A stretch of DNA of 64,000 bases. It comes from Pirellula sp. (lineage in GTDB: Bacteria; Planctomycetota; Planctomycetia; Pirellulales; Pirellulaceae). The DNA lies in assembly GCA_021300155.1 (NCBI GenBank), contig JAJTID010000050.1:47978-111977 (forward strand), in the 5' to 3' direction. Positions 35,646-44,865 of this stretch are shown here, one piece after another. The notes below the pieces were generated by a model. The model did not search any database. It was not told the origin of the DNA and saw nothing but the letters and a program-made list of their open reading frames with translations. The first letter of the stretch is position 1; each line of letters starts with the position of its first letter. The position numbers were made by a program, and so were the translations under genes.

Positions 35646-36959
35646 TTATTCGAATCGAAGGAGGGCGTATTTTCTTTTTCCGCTGCGAAGCACAATGACA
35701 CTTTCGCTTGCCAAGTCCTCAGGCTTTAACACTCGATCGATGCTCTCGCATTTTCGATTGTTGACATAAGCTCCGCCGTTCTCGATCGTTCGACGCGCAT
35801 CCCCTTTGCTTGTTGCCAAGGCGGCGGTCACCATGGCATCGATCATGCTCACTCCGGCATCGAGGGACTGACGTGGCATGGAGCAGCTGGGGACGTCCGC
35901 GAAGATCGACAAGAGCTCACGATCCACGAGTTTATCGATTTCGCCACCGAACAACATTTGCGAAGCACGTTCGGCGGTTGCTAGCCCCGCTTCACCATGA
36001 ACGATCTTGGTAACAGATTGTGCCAACCGTTTTTTTACTCCCCTCGGATCGGTCGCCATCTGCGCTTCAAGCGATTTGTACTCTTCATGATCGATATCCG
36101 AAAGGAATCGAACTGTCATCAAAACGTCGGCATCATCGATGCTAATAAAATACTGGTAAAATTCATACGGGCTCGTTCGTTCTGCCGAGAGCCAAACCGC
36201 TCCTTTTTCCGTCTTACCCATTTTCCGACCATCAGAGGTCGTGAGGAGCGGGTTCGTCAGTCCGAAAAGACTCTTGCCGAGCATACGACGCCCGAGATCG
36301 ATGCCAGCGGTAATATTACCCCATTGATCGCTACCACCGATTTGAATTTTGCAGTCATGACTCTTCGCTAGGTGCACGAAATCATACGCTTGAAGAAGCA
36401 TGTAGCTGAATTCGGTGTAACTCAGTCCGCTGTCGGAACGTTCCAAGCGGCTTTTGACGGAGTCTTTGCTGAGCATTACGTTGACAGGAAAGTTCTTTCC
36501 GATGTCGCGCAGAAAATCCAGGAACGAGAAGTTATGCATCCAATCAAAGTTGTTGACTAGGATCGCGGCATTCGGGCCGGTAAAGTCGAGGAACCTTGCC
36601 ATCTGCGCTTTGATACCTGCGACATTCTTGTCGAGCGCCTCTTTCGATAAAAGATTGCGCTCGTCACTTTTTCCGCTCGGATCACCTACCATGCCTGTAG
36701 CCCCACCCACCAATGCAATCGGTCGATGACCAGCCAACTGGAAACGACGCAACATCATGAGCGGCAGCAAGGATCCCACGTGAAGCGATTCGGCCGTGGG
36801 ATCGAATCCTGCATAAACAAAGGTTGGGTTCGCAAGAATTTTTGTTACCGATTCGAGGTCCGTGCACTGGTGGATAAGTCCACGCCATTGCAATTCGTCA
36901 ATAATAAACATTGGGGAGATGGATGAAGTTTGAGTGGGTTGTCGACGCAGCTTAGACAT
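35646..36959 (-). CDS. tyrS: Tyrosyl-tRNA synthetase
   Basis: About 437 residues. Class I synthetase: YAGFDPTAESLHVGSLLPL holds the HIGH-type motif (H60-V-G), GGATGMVGDPSGK and the tyrosine-site segment SYTEFSYMLLQAYDF follow, QIGGSDQWGNI is conserved in TyrRS, and GRKMGKTEKGAVWL is the KMSKS loop. A C-terminal S4-like domain ends the protein (DARRTIENGGAYVNNRK). ATG 36959 is behind AGAGGG; an internal ATG at 36911 matches the usual N-terminus but lacks a ribosome site. Confidence 0.95.
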   Translation of the reverse strand: MSKLRRQPTQTSSISPMFIIDELQWRGLIHQCTDLESVTKILANPTFVYAGFDPTAESLHVGSLLPLMMLRRFQLAGHRPIALVGGATGMVGDPSGKSDERNLLSKEALDKNVAGIKAQMARFLDFTGPNAAILVNNFDWMHNFSFLDFLRDIGKNFPVNVMLSKDSVKSRLERSDSGLSYTEFSYMLLQAYDFVHLAKSHDCKIQIGGSDQWGNITAGIDLGRRMLGKSLFGLTNPLLTTSDGRKMGKTEKGAVWLSAERTSPYEFYQYFISIDDADVLMTVRFLSDIDHEEYKSLEAQMATDPRGVKKRLAQSVTKIVHGEAGLATAERASQMLFGGEIDKLVDRELLSIFADVPSCSMPRQSLDAGVSMIDAMVTAALATSKGDARRTIENGGAYVNNRKCESIDRVLKPEDLASESVIVLRSGKRKYALLRFE

Positions 36960-37184
36960 TATAACCCTCTCAGCCGTTAAATCTCACCCCGGATACCAAG
37001 GTAGTATTGGGTAATTTTTGTCAATCAGTTTGCTTTTTCCTATTCAGGATGGATCTCTAGGGGTAGAGTTCGCGTCTACGCCATCAACTAGGTTGGCGGC
37101 TGGATGAAGGCCAGGATGGTCAGGCAACCAGAATGAGTTGGGCGCGGGGAATGTAACCATGTTTTTAATTTTGGAGATAGATCC

Positions 37185-37727
37185 ATGCGTCGTTTAATCG
37201 CTTCCGTGGCAGTTGTTGCCGTTGCTGTTAGTTTTTCTTCGTCTGCTTCCGCTGGCCTCTTCCACAAGAAGAGCTCTTGCTGCGAACCAGCACCAGCTCC
37301 ATGCTGCGAGCCAGCTCCAGCACCATGCTGCGAACCAGCTCCAAGCTGCGAACCAGACCCATGCTGCAAGCCAGCTCGCAAGCAAATCCTCAAGGGGTTG
37401 CTTTCCAAGCTTCATTCATTGAAGTCAAGTTGCTGTGAACCAGCTCCAGCACCATGCTGCGAAGCACCAGCACCAGCTCCAGCACCAGCTCCTTGCTGTA
37501 CAGCAGCTCCAGCACCAAGCTGCGGTTGCGAAGCAGCTCCAAGTTGTGGTTGCGAAGTTGAGCCAACCTGCTGCAAGCCAAGCCTCAAGGACCGATTGGC
37601 TGCTCATCATGCAAAGAAGGTGGCTGCTATCAAGTCCTTCTTTGGCAAGTTCAAAAAGTCTGATTGCTGCTGCGAAGCTGCTCCAAGCTGCGGATGCGAA
37701 GCTGCTCCTAGCTGCGGTTGCAACTAA
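37185..37727 (+). CDS. Exported Cys/Pro/Ala-repeat protein
   Basis: About 180 residues. Signal peptide RRLIASVAVVAVAVSFSSSASA then repeats of CCEPAPAP, CCEPAPS and later SCGCEAAP types, interrupted by two basic blocks (KQILKGLLSKLHSL and KDRLAAHHAKKVAAIKSFF). More than thirty cysteines. Cys pairs could bind metals or cross-link a cell-wall protein through disulfides, as the planctomycete wall is proteinaceous; both are inference. A hairpin and a classic terminator follow. Confidence 0.85.
   Translation: MRRLIASVAVVAVAVSFSSSASAGLFHKKSSCCEPAPAPCCEPAPAPCCEPAPSCEPDPCCKPARKQILKGLLSKLHSLKSSCCEPAPAPCCEAPAPAPAPAPCCTAAPAPSCGCEAAPSCGCEVEPTCCKPSLKDRLAAHHAKKVAAIKSFFGKFKKSDCCCEAAPSCGCEAAPSCGCN
37270..37570. 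repeat. Imperfect tandem repeats coding Cys-Pro-Ala blocks
   Basis: Units around TGCTGCGAACCAGCTCCAGC recur with small variations, giving the protein repeats. Some units are fused or lost, which points to unequal exchange or slippage. Confidence 0.8.
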
Positions 37728-37736
37728 TTGATACAC

Positions 37737-37761
37737 GAAGCCTGCCTCGATGGCAGGCTTC
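37737..37761. terminator. Perfect hairpin between converging genes
   Basis: GAAGCCTGCC - TCGAT - GGCAGGCTTC, a ten-pair stem without a T run, nine bases after the stop codon of the Cys-rich gene. It may assist termination. Confidence 0.55.
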
Positions 37762-37795
37762 ACAAATCGTTGACTTGGACGCTTGGTCCAACGAA

Positions 37796-37828
37796 AAGGC
37801 TGTTACGAAAGTAGCGGCCTTTTTTTTT
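37796..37828 (+). terminator. Intrinsic terminator after the Cys-rich gene
   Basis: AAGGCTGTTAC - GAAA - GTAGCGGCCTT, an 11-pair stem with wobble pairs and a GAAA tetraloop, followed by a run of eight Ts. Confidence 0.9.
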
Positions 37829-37884
37829 GTCTCTGCATCGGTCACGGCGGTTTCGACGTTGTCTCGAGCAAGGTAAACGGTCTC

Positions 37885-38691
37885 TTAAGACAAGAGATCG
37901 TAACGGTAGTGAATTTGGTCCACACCATCCTCGTAATAATCCATCAATCGCCCAGCGATTCGAAAACGAGCTGCTGTCACCATCGCATTTGCATTTGCGA
38001 CATCCGATGGAAACGCCATATAGATCGCACGGCCGCCCCACGATTTCACTTCTTTATAAAGTCGGTCAAAATCGGCAGGTTTGGTACCGTTACCATTCTG
38101 CACTAGCTCCCAAGCAAGCCAGTACGCATTGTTGGTTTCTGGAATCTCGTCTACGTCAGTGATCTTGACATCGTCGAGTTGCAGGGGGACTTCGCGTGCT
38201 TCGCGCGGTACCAATCGTAGACCGTAGACCAACATTGACTCGCCTGGTGCATAGAAATCCGGTTGCCGAACCTCTTGAATAAACCCGGCGCGTACGTACG
38301 CATCGCGAGCATCGAAGTAGATATCCCCTTCCTCGGGATCTTGGTAGTCGCTCGCATGTACGAATGCTTTCCGACCTCCCATATCTTTCATTATCTCGAT
38401 GATCCATTGAAGCATCTGAGAGCCCTTGCCAGATCGCCGAACTGCACGCTGTAGATAGGTCCAGGACAACCCCATCGAACCATCCGTGTCTTCGATCGGT
38501 TTCGCTCCAACAACGCCAATCACCTGCCCACGTTCACACAAACAGTATTGACCCTCAATACTCTCCTCGTAAGTGTCTCTCGCCTCCAACGCGTCGTCTT
38601 CATCGTATTCGTTAACAATACGTAGTGCATGGGGCACATCCGACGGCAACATGGGGCGAAGCTCTAAGGTTCCATTCGATCGTCGCGTCAT
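37885..38691 (-). CDS. GNAT-family N-acetyltransferase-like protein
   Basis: About 268 residues. The N-terminal 150 show the GNAT pattern: LELRPMLPSDVPHALRIV, CERGQVIGVVGAKPI, then the acetyl-CoA loop RRSGKGSQMLQWIIE and DAYVRAGFIQE. The remaining 110 residues (YKEVKSWGGRAIYMAFPSD, YEDGVDQIHYRYDL) are an extra region, perhaps a second degenerate acetyltransferase half. Substrate unknown. Reverse-strand gene converging with the Cys-rich gene. Confidence 0.75.
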   Translation of the reverse strand: MTRRSNGTLELRPMLPSDVPHALRIVNEYDEDDALEARDTYEESIEGQYCLCERGQVIGVVGAKPIEDTDGSMGLSWTYLQRAVRRSGKGSQMLQWIIEIMKDMGGRKAFVHASDYQDPEEGDIYFDARDAYVRAGFIQEVRQPDFYAPGESMLVYGLRLVPREAREVPLQLDDVKITDVDEIPETNNAYWLAWELVQNGNGTKPADFDRLYKEVKSWGGRAIYMAFPSDVANANAMVTAARFRIAGRLMDYYEDGVDQIHYRYDLLS

Positions 38692-38800
38692 GTCGATTTA
38701 ATTGGTAATGAGTAAAGATCATTCAGATCGGCTGAGTATAACCGTGCAAATTTCTATTTCCTACCGCTTCTATCTCGTATCAAATCGCAAAGCAGTAGCA

Positions 38801-39418
38801 TCATGATCCCGTGTGCTTTTTGCGGGGGATTTGGAAGATATCCGTTGTTCGCGTGTAGCCACCGAGCCCTCCCATCCGACCGATCAACTGCATTTGTTCC
38901 GATGCGATTTGACATTTGGAAGCATCGGACACGACGTCGTCCAATACATGAACGCCTAACACTTCGCCGAAAATAATTCGGTTCTCGCCAATCATTAACA
39001 CCCGTTCCAATCGACATTCCAGGGACGCCGGACAACCTGCCAGCCTCGGCGGCTTGACCCATGTCGAGGAGAGTGTTGCTAGTTCTAATATGTCGATCTC
39101 AGACACATGTGCCGGATAATCGGTTGCTGAATCACTCATCGATTGTGCCAGTGCTTCAGGTACTAAATTGACAACGAATTCTTTTTCCCGCTGTATGTTG
39201 ACCGCTGTATCCTTGGGGCGGTCTGGATGATCCCCGATCCCCACAACAATCAACGCGGGGTCCGTTCCAATCGCATTGAAGAAACTAAAGGGTGCTGCAT
39301 TGTTGGACCCATCCACATTGACGGTTGTGATCCATGCAATAGGCCTCGGAACTATCAAACCAGTCATCATCTTGTAGCGGCTGGTTGCATCCAAAGACTT
39401 GAAATCAAACTGCATCAT
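38801..39418 (-). CDS. Flavin reductase-like FMN-binding protein
   Basis: About 205 residues from ATG 39418. LIVPRPIAWITTVNVDG, NNAAPFSFFNAIGTDPALIVVGIG, TAVNIQREKEFVVNLV are the split-barrel FMN-binding core of the flavin_reduct family, of the subgroup with RPIAWI. It may serve as an FMN/NAD(P)H oxidoreductase or only bind flavin. Lies divergent from the third sulfatase with about 190 bases between. Confidence 0.88.
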   Translation of the reverse strand: MMQFDFKSLDATSRYKMMTGLIVPRPIAWITTVNVDGSNNAAPFSFFNAIGTDPALIVVGIGDHPDRPKDTAVNIQREKEFVVNLVPEALAQSMSDSATDYPAHVSEIDILELATLSSTWVKPPRLAGCPASLECRLERVLMIGENRIIFGEVLGVHVLDDVVSDASKCQIASEQMQLIGRMGGLGGYTRTTDIFQIPRKKHTGS

Positions 39419-39612
39419 CGAACCATGCTGAAAACGGGTAGCCTGCCTGTCGAGCAACCGAACGATCGCTCTCCCCAGCAACGAATGTTATCAAATGTCG
39501 TCCGAAAAAGATTTGCCACCCGGTGCCATTGCCTCGAAATGGAGAACGTTTCTTCGAATTCTGGTAGAATCCTCACTCCCTTTCTCTCGAGTCAATTGCT
39601 CTACAAAATCCA

Positions 39613-41139
39613 ATGAAGATACCACTGTTCGCTCTCGCCTTGTTGACCGTTCTCTCGATCCGAGATTTGCAAGGTCAGTCCCCGTCTGCAACCGCGAAAC
39701 CAAACATTGTTTACATCTTGGCCGACGATTTGGGATATGGTGACATTCGTACTTTGAATCCTAGTCGCTGCAAAATTTCAACGCCCAACTTGGACCGATT
39801 GGCATCTCAAGGAATGCGATTCACCGATGCACATAGCGGCTCGTCCGTGTGTACACCCACACGCTATGGATTGCTTACAGGTCGATATGCTTGGCGAACG
39901 CGACTTCAACGAGGCGTGTTGGATGGTTCGAATGATCCACCATTGATTGATGCTGATCGTTTGACCGTTGGCTCCTTTCTCAAACAGAACGGTTATGCGA
40001 CTGCTGCGATTGGCAAGTGGCACCTGGGCTTTCATTCGACCGAACCCGAATCGCAGGACTCACCTCGCGCATCGAAGAATGCAAAAGGGAATAAAGCCAA
40101 GAGTGGCGACGCGGGCTTGCCCGTAGGATCGAAAATAACCGAAGGGCCAATCACGCGTGGCTTTGACTATTTTTGGGGATGTTCCAATGCTCGAACCATG
40201 TCCGGATTGATCGAGAACGATGTAGTGATCGAAAGCTTGAAACCGATTGAGATGCTTCCTCGATTGGGAGCAAAGTCGGTTGAATACATCGGTCAACAGA
40301 CCGAGGCTGCGAAGAATGGTAAACCCTTCTTTCTCTACGTCCCTCTCACCTCGCCCCACACACCGATTGTGCCGTCTGCCGAATGGCAAGGTAAAAGTGA
40401 ACTGGGCAGCTATGGTGACTTTGTAATGCAAACAGACTCTGTCGTTGGTGATATCTTAAATGCCATCGATCAGGCCGGGCTTGCAGACAATACGCTCGTG
40501 ATCTTCACGGCTGATAATGGCTGTTCGCCGGCTGCCAAAACAGAGTCGCTTGAGAAACAGGGGCACTACGCAAGCGGTCCATTTCGTGGCTACAAAGCCG
40601 ACATTTGGGAAGGGGGACATCGTGTCCCATTCATCGTGCGTTGGCCAGGAGTAGTCCAAAGAGGAGCTGCGAGCAACCAACCCATATGTCATGTCGATTT
40701 GCTAGCCACCTGTGCAGATATTCTAAGGTCGAAACTGCCGACCGATGCGGCTGTCGATAGCGTCAGTTTCTTGCCAGCATTGCTCGGAGAAGAAGACAAA
40801 ATGCTTCGCGAAGCATTGGTCCATCATTCGATCGATGGGAGATTTGCGATTCGACAAGGTAAATGGAAACTGATTTTTGCTTCAGGCTCTGGGGGGTGGG
40901 CCAGTCCCAAGGACGCCGAAGCAACCACCCTGGGAATGCCGGACATTCAACTCTATGATATGCTCAACGACCCAAGCGAATCGACCAATGTCCAGTCCGC
41001 CCATCCTGATGTCGTCGACAAACTCTCGCAATTGTTGGAGCGATACATCGAAGACGGTCGAAGCACTCCAGGTCCGAAACAGACAAACGATGTCGTTGTT
41101 CAACGGATTAGCAAGAAGAGCGCGCAGCCCAAACGATGA
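39613..41139 (+). CDS. Arylsulfatase A-type sulfatase (Cys-type), exported
   Basis: About 508 residues. Signal peptide KIPLFALALLTVLSIRDLQG. ILADDLGYGD is the metal site and C80 in SSVCTPTRYGLLTGRY (C-x-P-x-R) the formylglycine residue; IGKWHLGFH, PLTSPHTPI and FTADNGCSP complete the active site. EGGHRVPFIVRWPG is the usual post-core segment. The next gene's ATG overlaps the stop, so the two are translationally coupled. Confidence 0.94.
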   Translation: MKIPLFALALLTVLSIRDLQGQSPSATAKPNIVYILADDLGYGDIRTLNPSRCKISTPNLDRLASQGMRFTDAHSGSSVCTPTRYGLLTGRYAWRTRLQRGVLDGSNDPPLIDADRLTVGSFLKQNGYATAAIGKWHLGFHSTEPESQDSPRASKNAKGNKAKSGDAGLPVGSKITEGPITRGFDYFWGCSNARTMSGLIENDVVIESLKPIEMLPRLGAKSVEYIGQQTEAAKNGKPFFLYVPLTSPHTPIVPSAEWQGKSELGSYGDFVMQTDSVVGDILNAIDQAGLADNTLVIFTADNGCSPAAKTESLEKQGHYASGPFRGYKADIWEGGHRVPFIVRWPGVVQRGAASNQPICHVDLLATCADILRSKLPTDAAVDSVSFLPALLGEEDKMLREALVHHSIDGRFAIRQGKWKLIFASGSGGWASPKDAEATTLGMPDIQLYDMLNDPSESTNVQSAHPDVVDKLSQLLERYIEDGRSTPGPKQTNDVVVQRISKKSAQPKR

Positions 41140-42422
41140 ACCCAACCTATCCTCAATCTACTGACGAATCTCCTTACTATCTAAGCTTTCGTCATCCGCA
41201 AAACTTCTTTGAGATTGACTACCCTGCGCATTGGCAATTGCAAACCGAAGAAGATGGAGCAGTCGAGTTCTCGGCGCCTGCAGCCGAGAATTTCGCCGGT
41301 TTGATGCTTTTTCGTACTCCAGTTTCGGTGGATGCCGATCAGATCTTGCGATTGGGGAAATGGAGAGAATTGGCGACGATCATGTTCCAGCAAATTCAGT
41401 CTGGCTCTATGGAGCAAGATCCCACGATCATTTACGACAACTATCGTGTTGAACGCCCCGAGTCCGATCCGTCAGGGTACCGTTGGTTTATCCTCTGCTT
41501 CGATTTGATTTTGGGAGTCTCTTCCTCGTATAGCGATTCATTCAGGCAGCTATATGAACCGATCATTGAGCGGATGCTTTCCTCATTGCGAATTCATCGG
41601 AACGAAGAATTGCTCGCCTCACAAGTGTTATCGCGCGTGACGCAATCGATCGCAGAGAACTTTCCCGATACCGAGATCAAGGTGAATGGACTGACGGTAA
41701 CCGTGAACCAGTTTCAAATCTCGATTGGAAATTTGCTCTCTCAAGTGATGCGCAATCCATCGGGTATGGAAACCATGGTCGACCAATTTGTCCAAGGGAT
41801 CGTCGGCATCGCGAAACAGAGAGGCGAAAAGCTCGGCAGTGAATCGTGGGAATCCGTTCGCGATCGGATCCAGCCATTGCTCAAGACGGACAAGTATATT
41901 CAAGAAGCGAACCAACGCACGCAAGTGAAAAGCGAGGAAGCGACTCCGCCTCGAACGGCCCCGTTTCTCATCAGCGCTCCGTGGATGGCGGAATTGCGAA
42001 TTTGCTTTGCGATCGACAACCAAGATACGTTTCGATTCATTCACAGCCTTGATTTGGAGCGATGGGGCGTTTCGTTAGAATTGCTCTTGAATACCTCAAT
42101 CGAGAATTTGGCGGCGTTCCCCGAACCGGAGGTGTACACGATGCGACTTTCAGAAGACACTCCAGCGGTTGGTTCGCTACAACATCATGGTGGCGCGGCA
42201 TCCAGTTATCTTTTGCATCCAAGGTTGTACGCGATCGCTTCTCAACAATTGGGTCGTTCCATCGTGGCAGCAGTTCCGTCGAGAGACGCGTTAATGATGT
42301 TCGAGTATCGAGACAATCGATCGATGTTGCAACACGCAGTTGAACGAGATTACTCCACAACAAACCACCCAGTCTCCGACCGACTCTTTCGAATCACTCC
42401 CGACGGTGTGGCACTACTCTAG
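41136..42422 (+). CDS. DUF1444-like protein with PsbP-like N-terminus
   Basis: About 428 residues, no signal peptide. The N-terminal 150 residues (FFEIDYPAHWQLQTEEDGAV, EFSAPAAENFAGLMLF) recall PsbP/Mog1-type beta domains; the C-terminal part with DTFRFIHSLDLERWGVSLE and LLLNTSIENLAAFP matches the YtpQ/DUF1444 pattern. Both are tentative. The start codon overlaps the sulfatase stop (ATGA). Confidence 0.6.
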   Translation: MNPTYPQSTDESPYYLSFRHPQNFFEIDYPAHWQLQTEEDGAVEFSAPAAENFAGLMLFRTPVSVDADQILRLGKWRELATIMFQQIQSGSMEQDPTIIYDNYRVERPESDPSGYRWFILCFDLILGVSSSYSDSFRQLYEPIIERMLSSLRIHRNEELLASQVLSRVTQSIAENFPDTEIKVNGLTVTVNQFQISIGNLLSQVMRNPSGMETMVDQFVQGIVGIAKQRGEKLGSESWESVRDRIQPLLKTDKYIQEANQRTQVKSEEATPPRTAPFLISAPWMAELRICFAIDNQDTFRFIHSLDLERWGVSLELLLNTSIENLAAFPEPEVYTMRLSEDTPAVGSLQHHGGAASSYLLHPRLYAIASQQLGRSIVAAVPSRDALMMFEYRDNRSMLQHAVERDYSTTNHPVSDRLFRITPDGVALL

Positions 42423-42501
42423 GTTTCGACGAGACCGCACTCGATCGCGGTTATTGATCAACCATTTCAACTGTGGCGATCCATGTGTTGAATCTTTTTC
42501 T

Positions 42502-44412
42502 TTAGCGTTCTGTACTTCCAACTCCTTGTCCAACGCCGGATAGATACGCCTGGGGATTGATCAACGGCAGGTATCTATAGTAAACCTCCATACTCATGCA
42601 ACCGAGAGCAGTGGTGTAGACACGACCGCCATATTGCCCCCAGACACAGGTCGGATTCCACGAGCCTTTGTCCGGTCCTGAAGTAACTTGAGTTGAACAT
42701 AATTGTTTCTTCAATGCATCATTCCATTGCTGCCATACGAATTCGGATTCGGTTGAGCCTCCAACTCCGTTGCTTACTTCACGCAATGGATACAACGCCA
42801 AAGTAGCATAGTACCAATAGTAGAAGTTGTCTTTTCCTTGGCCGGGCAATTGACTTAGCAACATGCGTTGTGATTCTGCAGCAGCCTGAGTTCGAACCGG
42901 GAATCCGAGAAGCAAACGCGAGGCCATTGCTTCGGCTGTCATCGAGTGGGTGGCTGGTTCAGCTGCTTGATAGTTTCCCATGCGAGGCCGATACGAAGCC
43001 AGCCCCCCTTCTCGGCCAGTTGCAACCGAGTCGAGAAACCTCAACATCAGTGCGCGATCTGACGCTAGCATGTTGATAGCTTTCGCATTAGAAGCGCTTT
43101 GCAATAGCATCGATTGCCAGCCGAATTGACTCGTGTCTCCCGGATCGTCGGTTGGATATTCGTATCGCCAACCGCCTGAACTAGGGTTCATCGCCGCTTT
43201 GGTGTAGGAGCAAGCCCACTGCACGGTGGAGAGCAAGTCGCGATCCTGAGTGATAGCGTATGCTTCGGAGACCGCTAACGAAGCCATTCCGTGGCTATAC
43301 ATGCGCGCGAATCGCACGGCATCCTCTCGCCCTGTCTGATCGCGGCCAGATAAGTCGCCAGACGGGAGTTGTTGTCGTCTAAGGTAATTCAAACCATTCT
43401 TGACGGTGCGAGCATATCGGCCATCCAAGTGGTGGTGTCCGGCACCGAGAAACGCCAAGATTGCCAACCCGGTCATGGCCGTATTGGCCCGAACTCCTGT
43501 GTTTTGTCGATACTCACCATCCGGGCCAGGGCGATGGATCATGGAGGCTATACCCGCTTCATGCTCCGCTGCGAGCCACCCACCGTCCAGTGATTGCGAT
43601 TTTACTAGCCATTCGAGAGCCAATTGAACGGCCGCCTCGGTGTTCTCGTCCCCGCCGCCTGCGCGAACAATATCCATCCGATTGGGTGCAAATCGATTCT
43701 GGTAGGATGACGGAACGGAAGCCGGTGGAGTCACCGCTTGTGGAGTTGCCGGTACATGAGCTGCCGGTGCATGGCTCTGCGCAAGCGGTGAATTCGTCGA
43801 AAGCCCAACCTGCGTTGGTGACGGTATGTCCTTCGGGTTCGATTCTGCTGGCGGGCTTGAAGACGAGGCTAAAAACTGGGTCAGTGCGGACTCGTCAGGT
43901 TGAACGTAAGCGATTGGTCCCAGCGAAGCAGTATCAGATTTCGTTAGGGCTGTTGGAGTTGCTGGTGGCGTTGGCGCGGGGAGTTCCGCCAGAGTTGAAT
44001 CCAAAGGCTGGCTCATTGGGAGAGGCTTTTCCCATGGTTTCGATGCTGTGCTTTCTGCGGTATCCTCATCGATCGATTCGTTCGTGTCCTTTGACTCGTC
44101 CTGTTGCGTGGTAGTGTCCTCGGCTTCGCTCGGGATGCCTTGCATGCTGACAATCATGGAGTGGTCGGTTTTTGGGCCACCTTGATAACCACCTCCTGAA
44201 CCGGGGGTGATGATTCGAGTCCCGTAGGCATACATGAGTAACCAAACGTGCGCCAAGAATGCGATCGCGATACACTTGGTGAGGGATTTGGTTTGTCCCC
44301 ATCGAGTCCATGATGCTACTAGTAATGTGATAGCTACGATCGCGAAGAGCCCGCCCAAGACGATTGCCCACCATCGACCGCCTAAAACATCTCCAATGGC
44401 AGCAAAGAGCAT
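42502..44412 (-). CDS. Membrane-anchored alpha/alpha-toroid (prenyltransferase/squalene-cyclase-like) protein of the ExbBD operon
   Basis: About 636 residues. Two N-terminal membrane helices (WWAIVLGGLFAIVAITLLVAS and CIAIAFLAHVWLLMYAYG), a Ser/Thr/Pro-rich linker of roughly 170 residues (70-240), and a C-terminal alpha/alpha toroid with repeats such as VQLALEWLVKSQSLDGGW, NTAMTGLAILAFLGAGHH, SGGWRYEYPTDDPGDTSQF. No catalytic DxDD of squalene cyclase is evident. It begins nine bases after exbD ends, as last gene of the set. The plan, membrane anchor plus Pro-rich linker plus periplasmic domain, is like TonB. Confidence 0.8.
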   Translation of the reverse strand: MLFAAIGDVLGGRWWAIVLGGLFAIVAITLLVASWTRWGQTKSLTKCIAIAFLAHVWLLMYAYGTRIITPGSGGGYQGGPKTDHSMIVSMQGIPSEAEDTTTQQDESKDTNESIDEDTAESTASKPWEKPLPMSQPLDSTLAELPAPTPPATPTALTKSDTASLGPIAYVQPDESALTQFLASSSSPPAESNPKDIPSPTQVGLSTNSPLAQSHAPAAHVPATPQAVTPPASVPSSYQNRFAPNRMDIVRAGGGDENTEAAVQLALEWLVKSQSLDGGWLAAEHEAGIASMIHRPGPDGEYRQNTGVRANTAMTGLAILAFLGAGHHHLDGRYARTVKNGLNYLRRQQLPSGDLSGRDQTGREDAVRFARMYSHGMASLAVSEAYAITQDRDLLSTVQWACSYTKAAMNPSSGGWRYEYPTDDPGDTSQFGWQSMLLQSASNAKAINMLASDRALMLRFLDSVATGREGGLASYRPRMGNYQAAEPATHSMTAEAMASRLLLGFPVRTQAAAESQRMLLSQLPGQGKDNFYYWYYATLALYPLREVSNGVGGSTESEFVWQQWNDALKKQLCSTQVTSGPDKGSWNPTCVWGQYGGRVYTTALGCMSMEVYYRYLPLINPQAYLSGVGQGVGSTER

Positions 44413-44420
44413 AACGTTGG

Positions 44421-44852
44421 TTATCTCCTCGTCGAATTTGGCATCTGGTAATTTGCAGTAAGCAAATGAAGATTTGTTCCGCCTGATCGTTGGACTGCGG
44501 CAAGTACGCTATTGATGGATTGATAGCTACAATCGCCGTCTCCGGCAAACTCGATCTTGAGATCTGGATAGTTCCGAGTTGCTTGAGACAGCAATTGTTC
44601 TAACTGTGCTATTGAAACAACCTTGCCATCCAACAGGACGGTCCCATCCGCCTTGAGGGCAACCACCTTTCCATTCGGTGCCGGCATCATCGCGCCGCCG
44701 TTTGCAACCTTGGGTAGATTGATTTCAATGCTCGTATCATTCTCCGAAAAGCGAGTACCAACCATGAAGAAGATAATGAGCAAGAACAACACGTCGATCA
44801 TGCTCGTTAAGTTGATGGATGGGAGCTCTTCTTGATGCGTTTTCAGCGGCAT
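44421..44852 (-). CDS. exbD: ExbD/TolR-family biopolymer transport protein
   Basis: About 143 residues from ATG 44852 (AAGGGGAGG upstream). A single membrane helix with the conserved Asp: INLTSMIDVLFLLIIFFMVG, the proton-path residue in SMIDVLF. The periplasmic C-terminus (VVALKADGTVLLDGKVV, NYPDLKIEFAGDGDCSYQSI) is the TolR-type domain. It works with the ExbB protein encoded just upstream as a proton-driven motor. Confidence 0.93.
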   Translation of the reverse strand: MPLKTHQEELPSINLTSMIDVLFLLIIFFMVGTRFSENDTSIEINLPKVANGGAMMPAPNGKVVALKADGTVLLDGKVVSIAQLEQLLSQATRNYPDLKIEFAGDGDCSYQSINSVLAAVQRSGGTNLHLLTANYQMPNSTRR

Positions 44853-44865
44853 AACCAACCTCCCC

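Noticed and set aside
37194..37763. Reverse-strand frames opposite the Cys-rich gene
   Set aside because: They arise from the repetitive, stop-poor composition of the repeats; no start signals or motifs.
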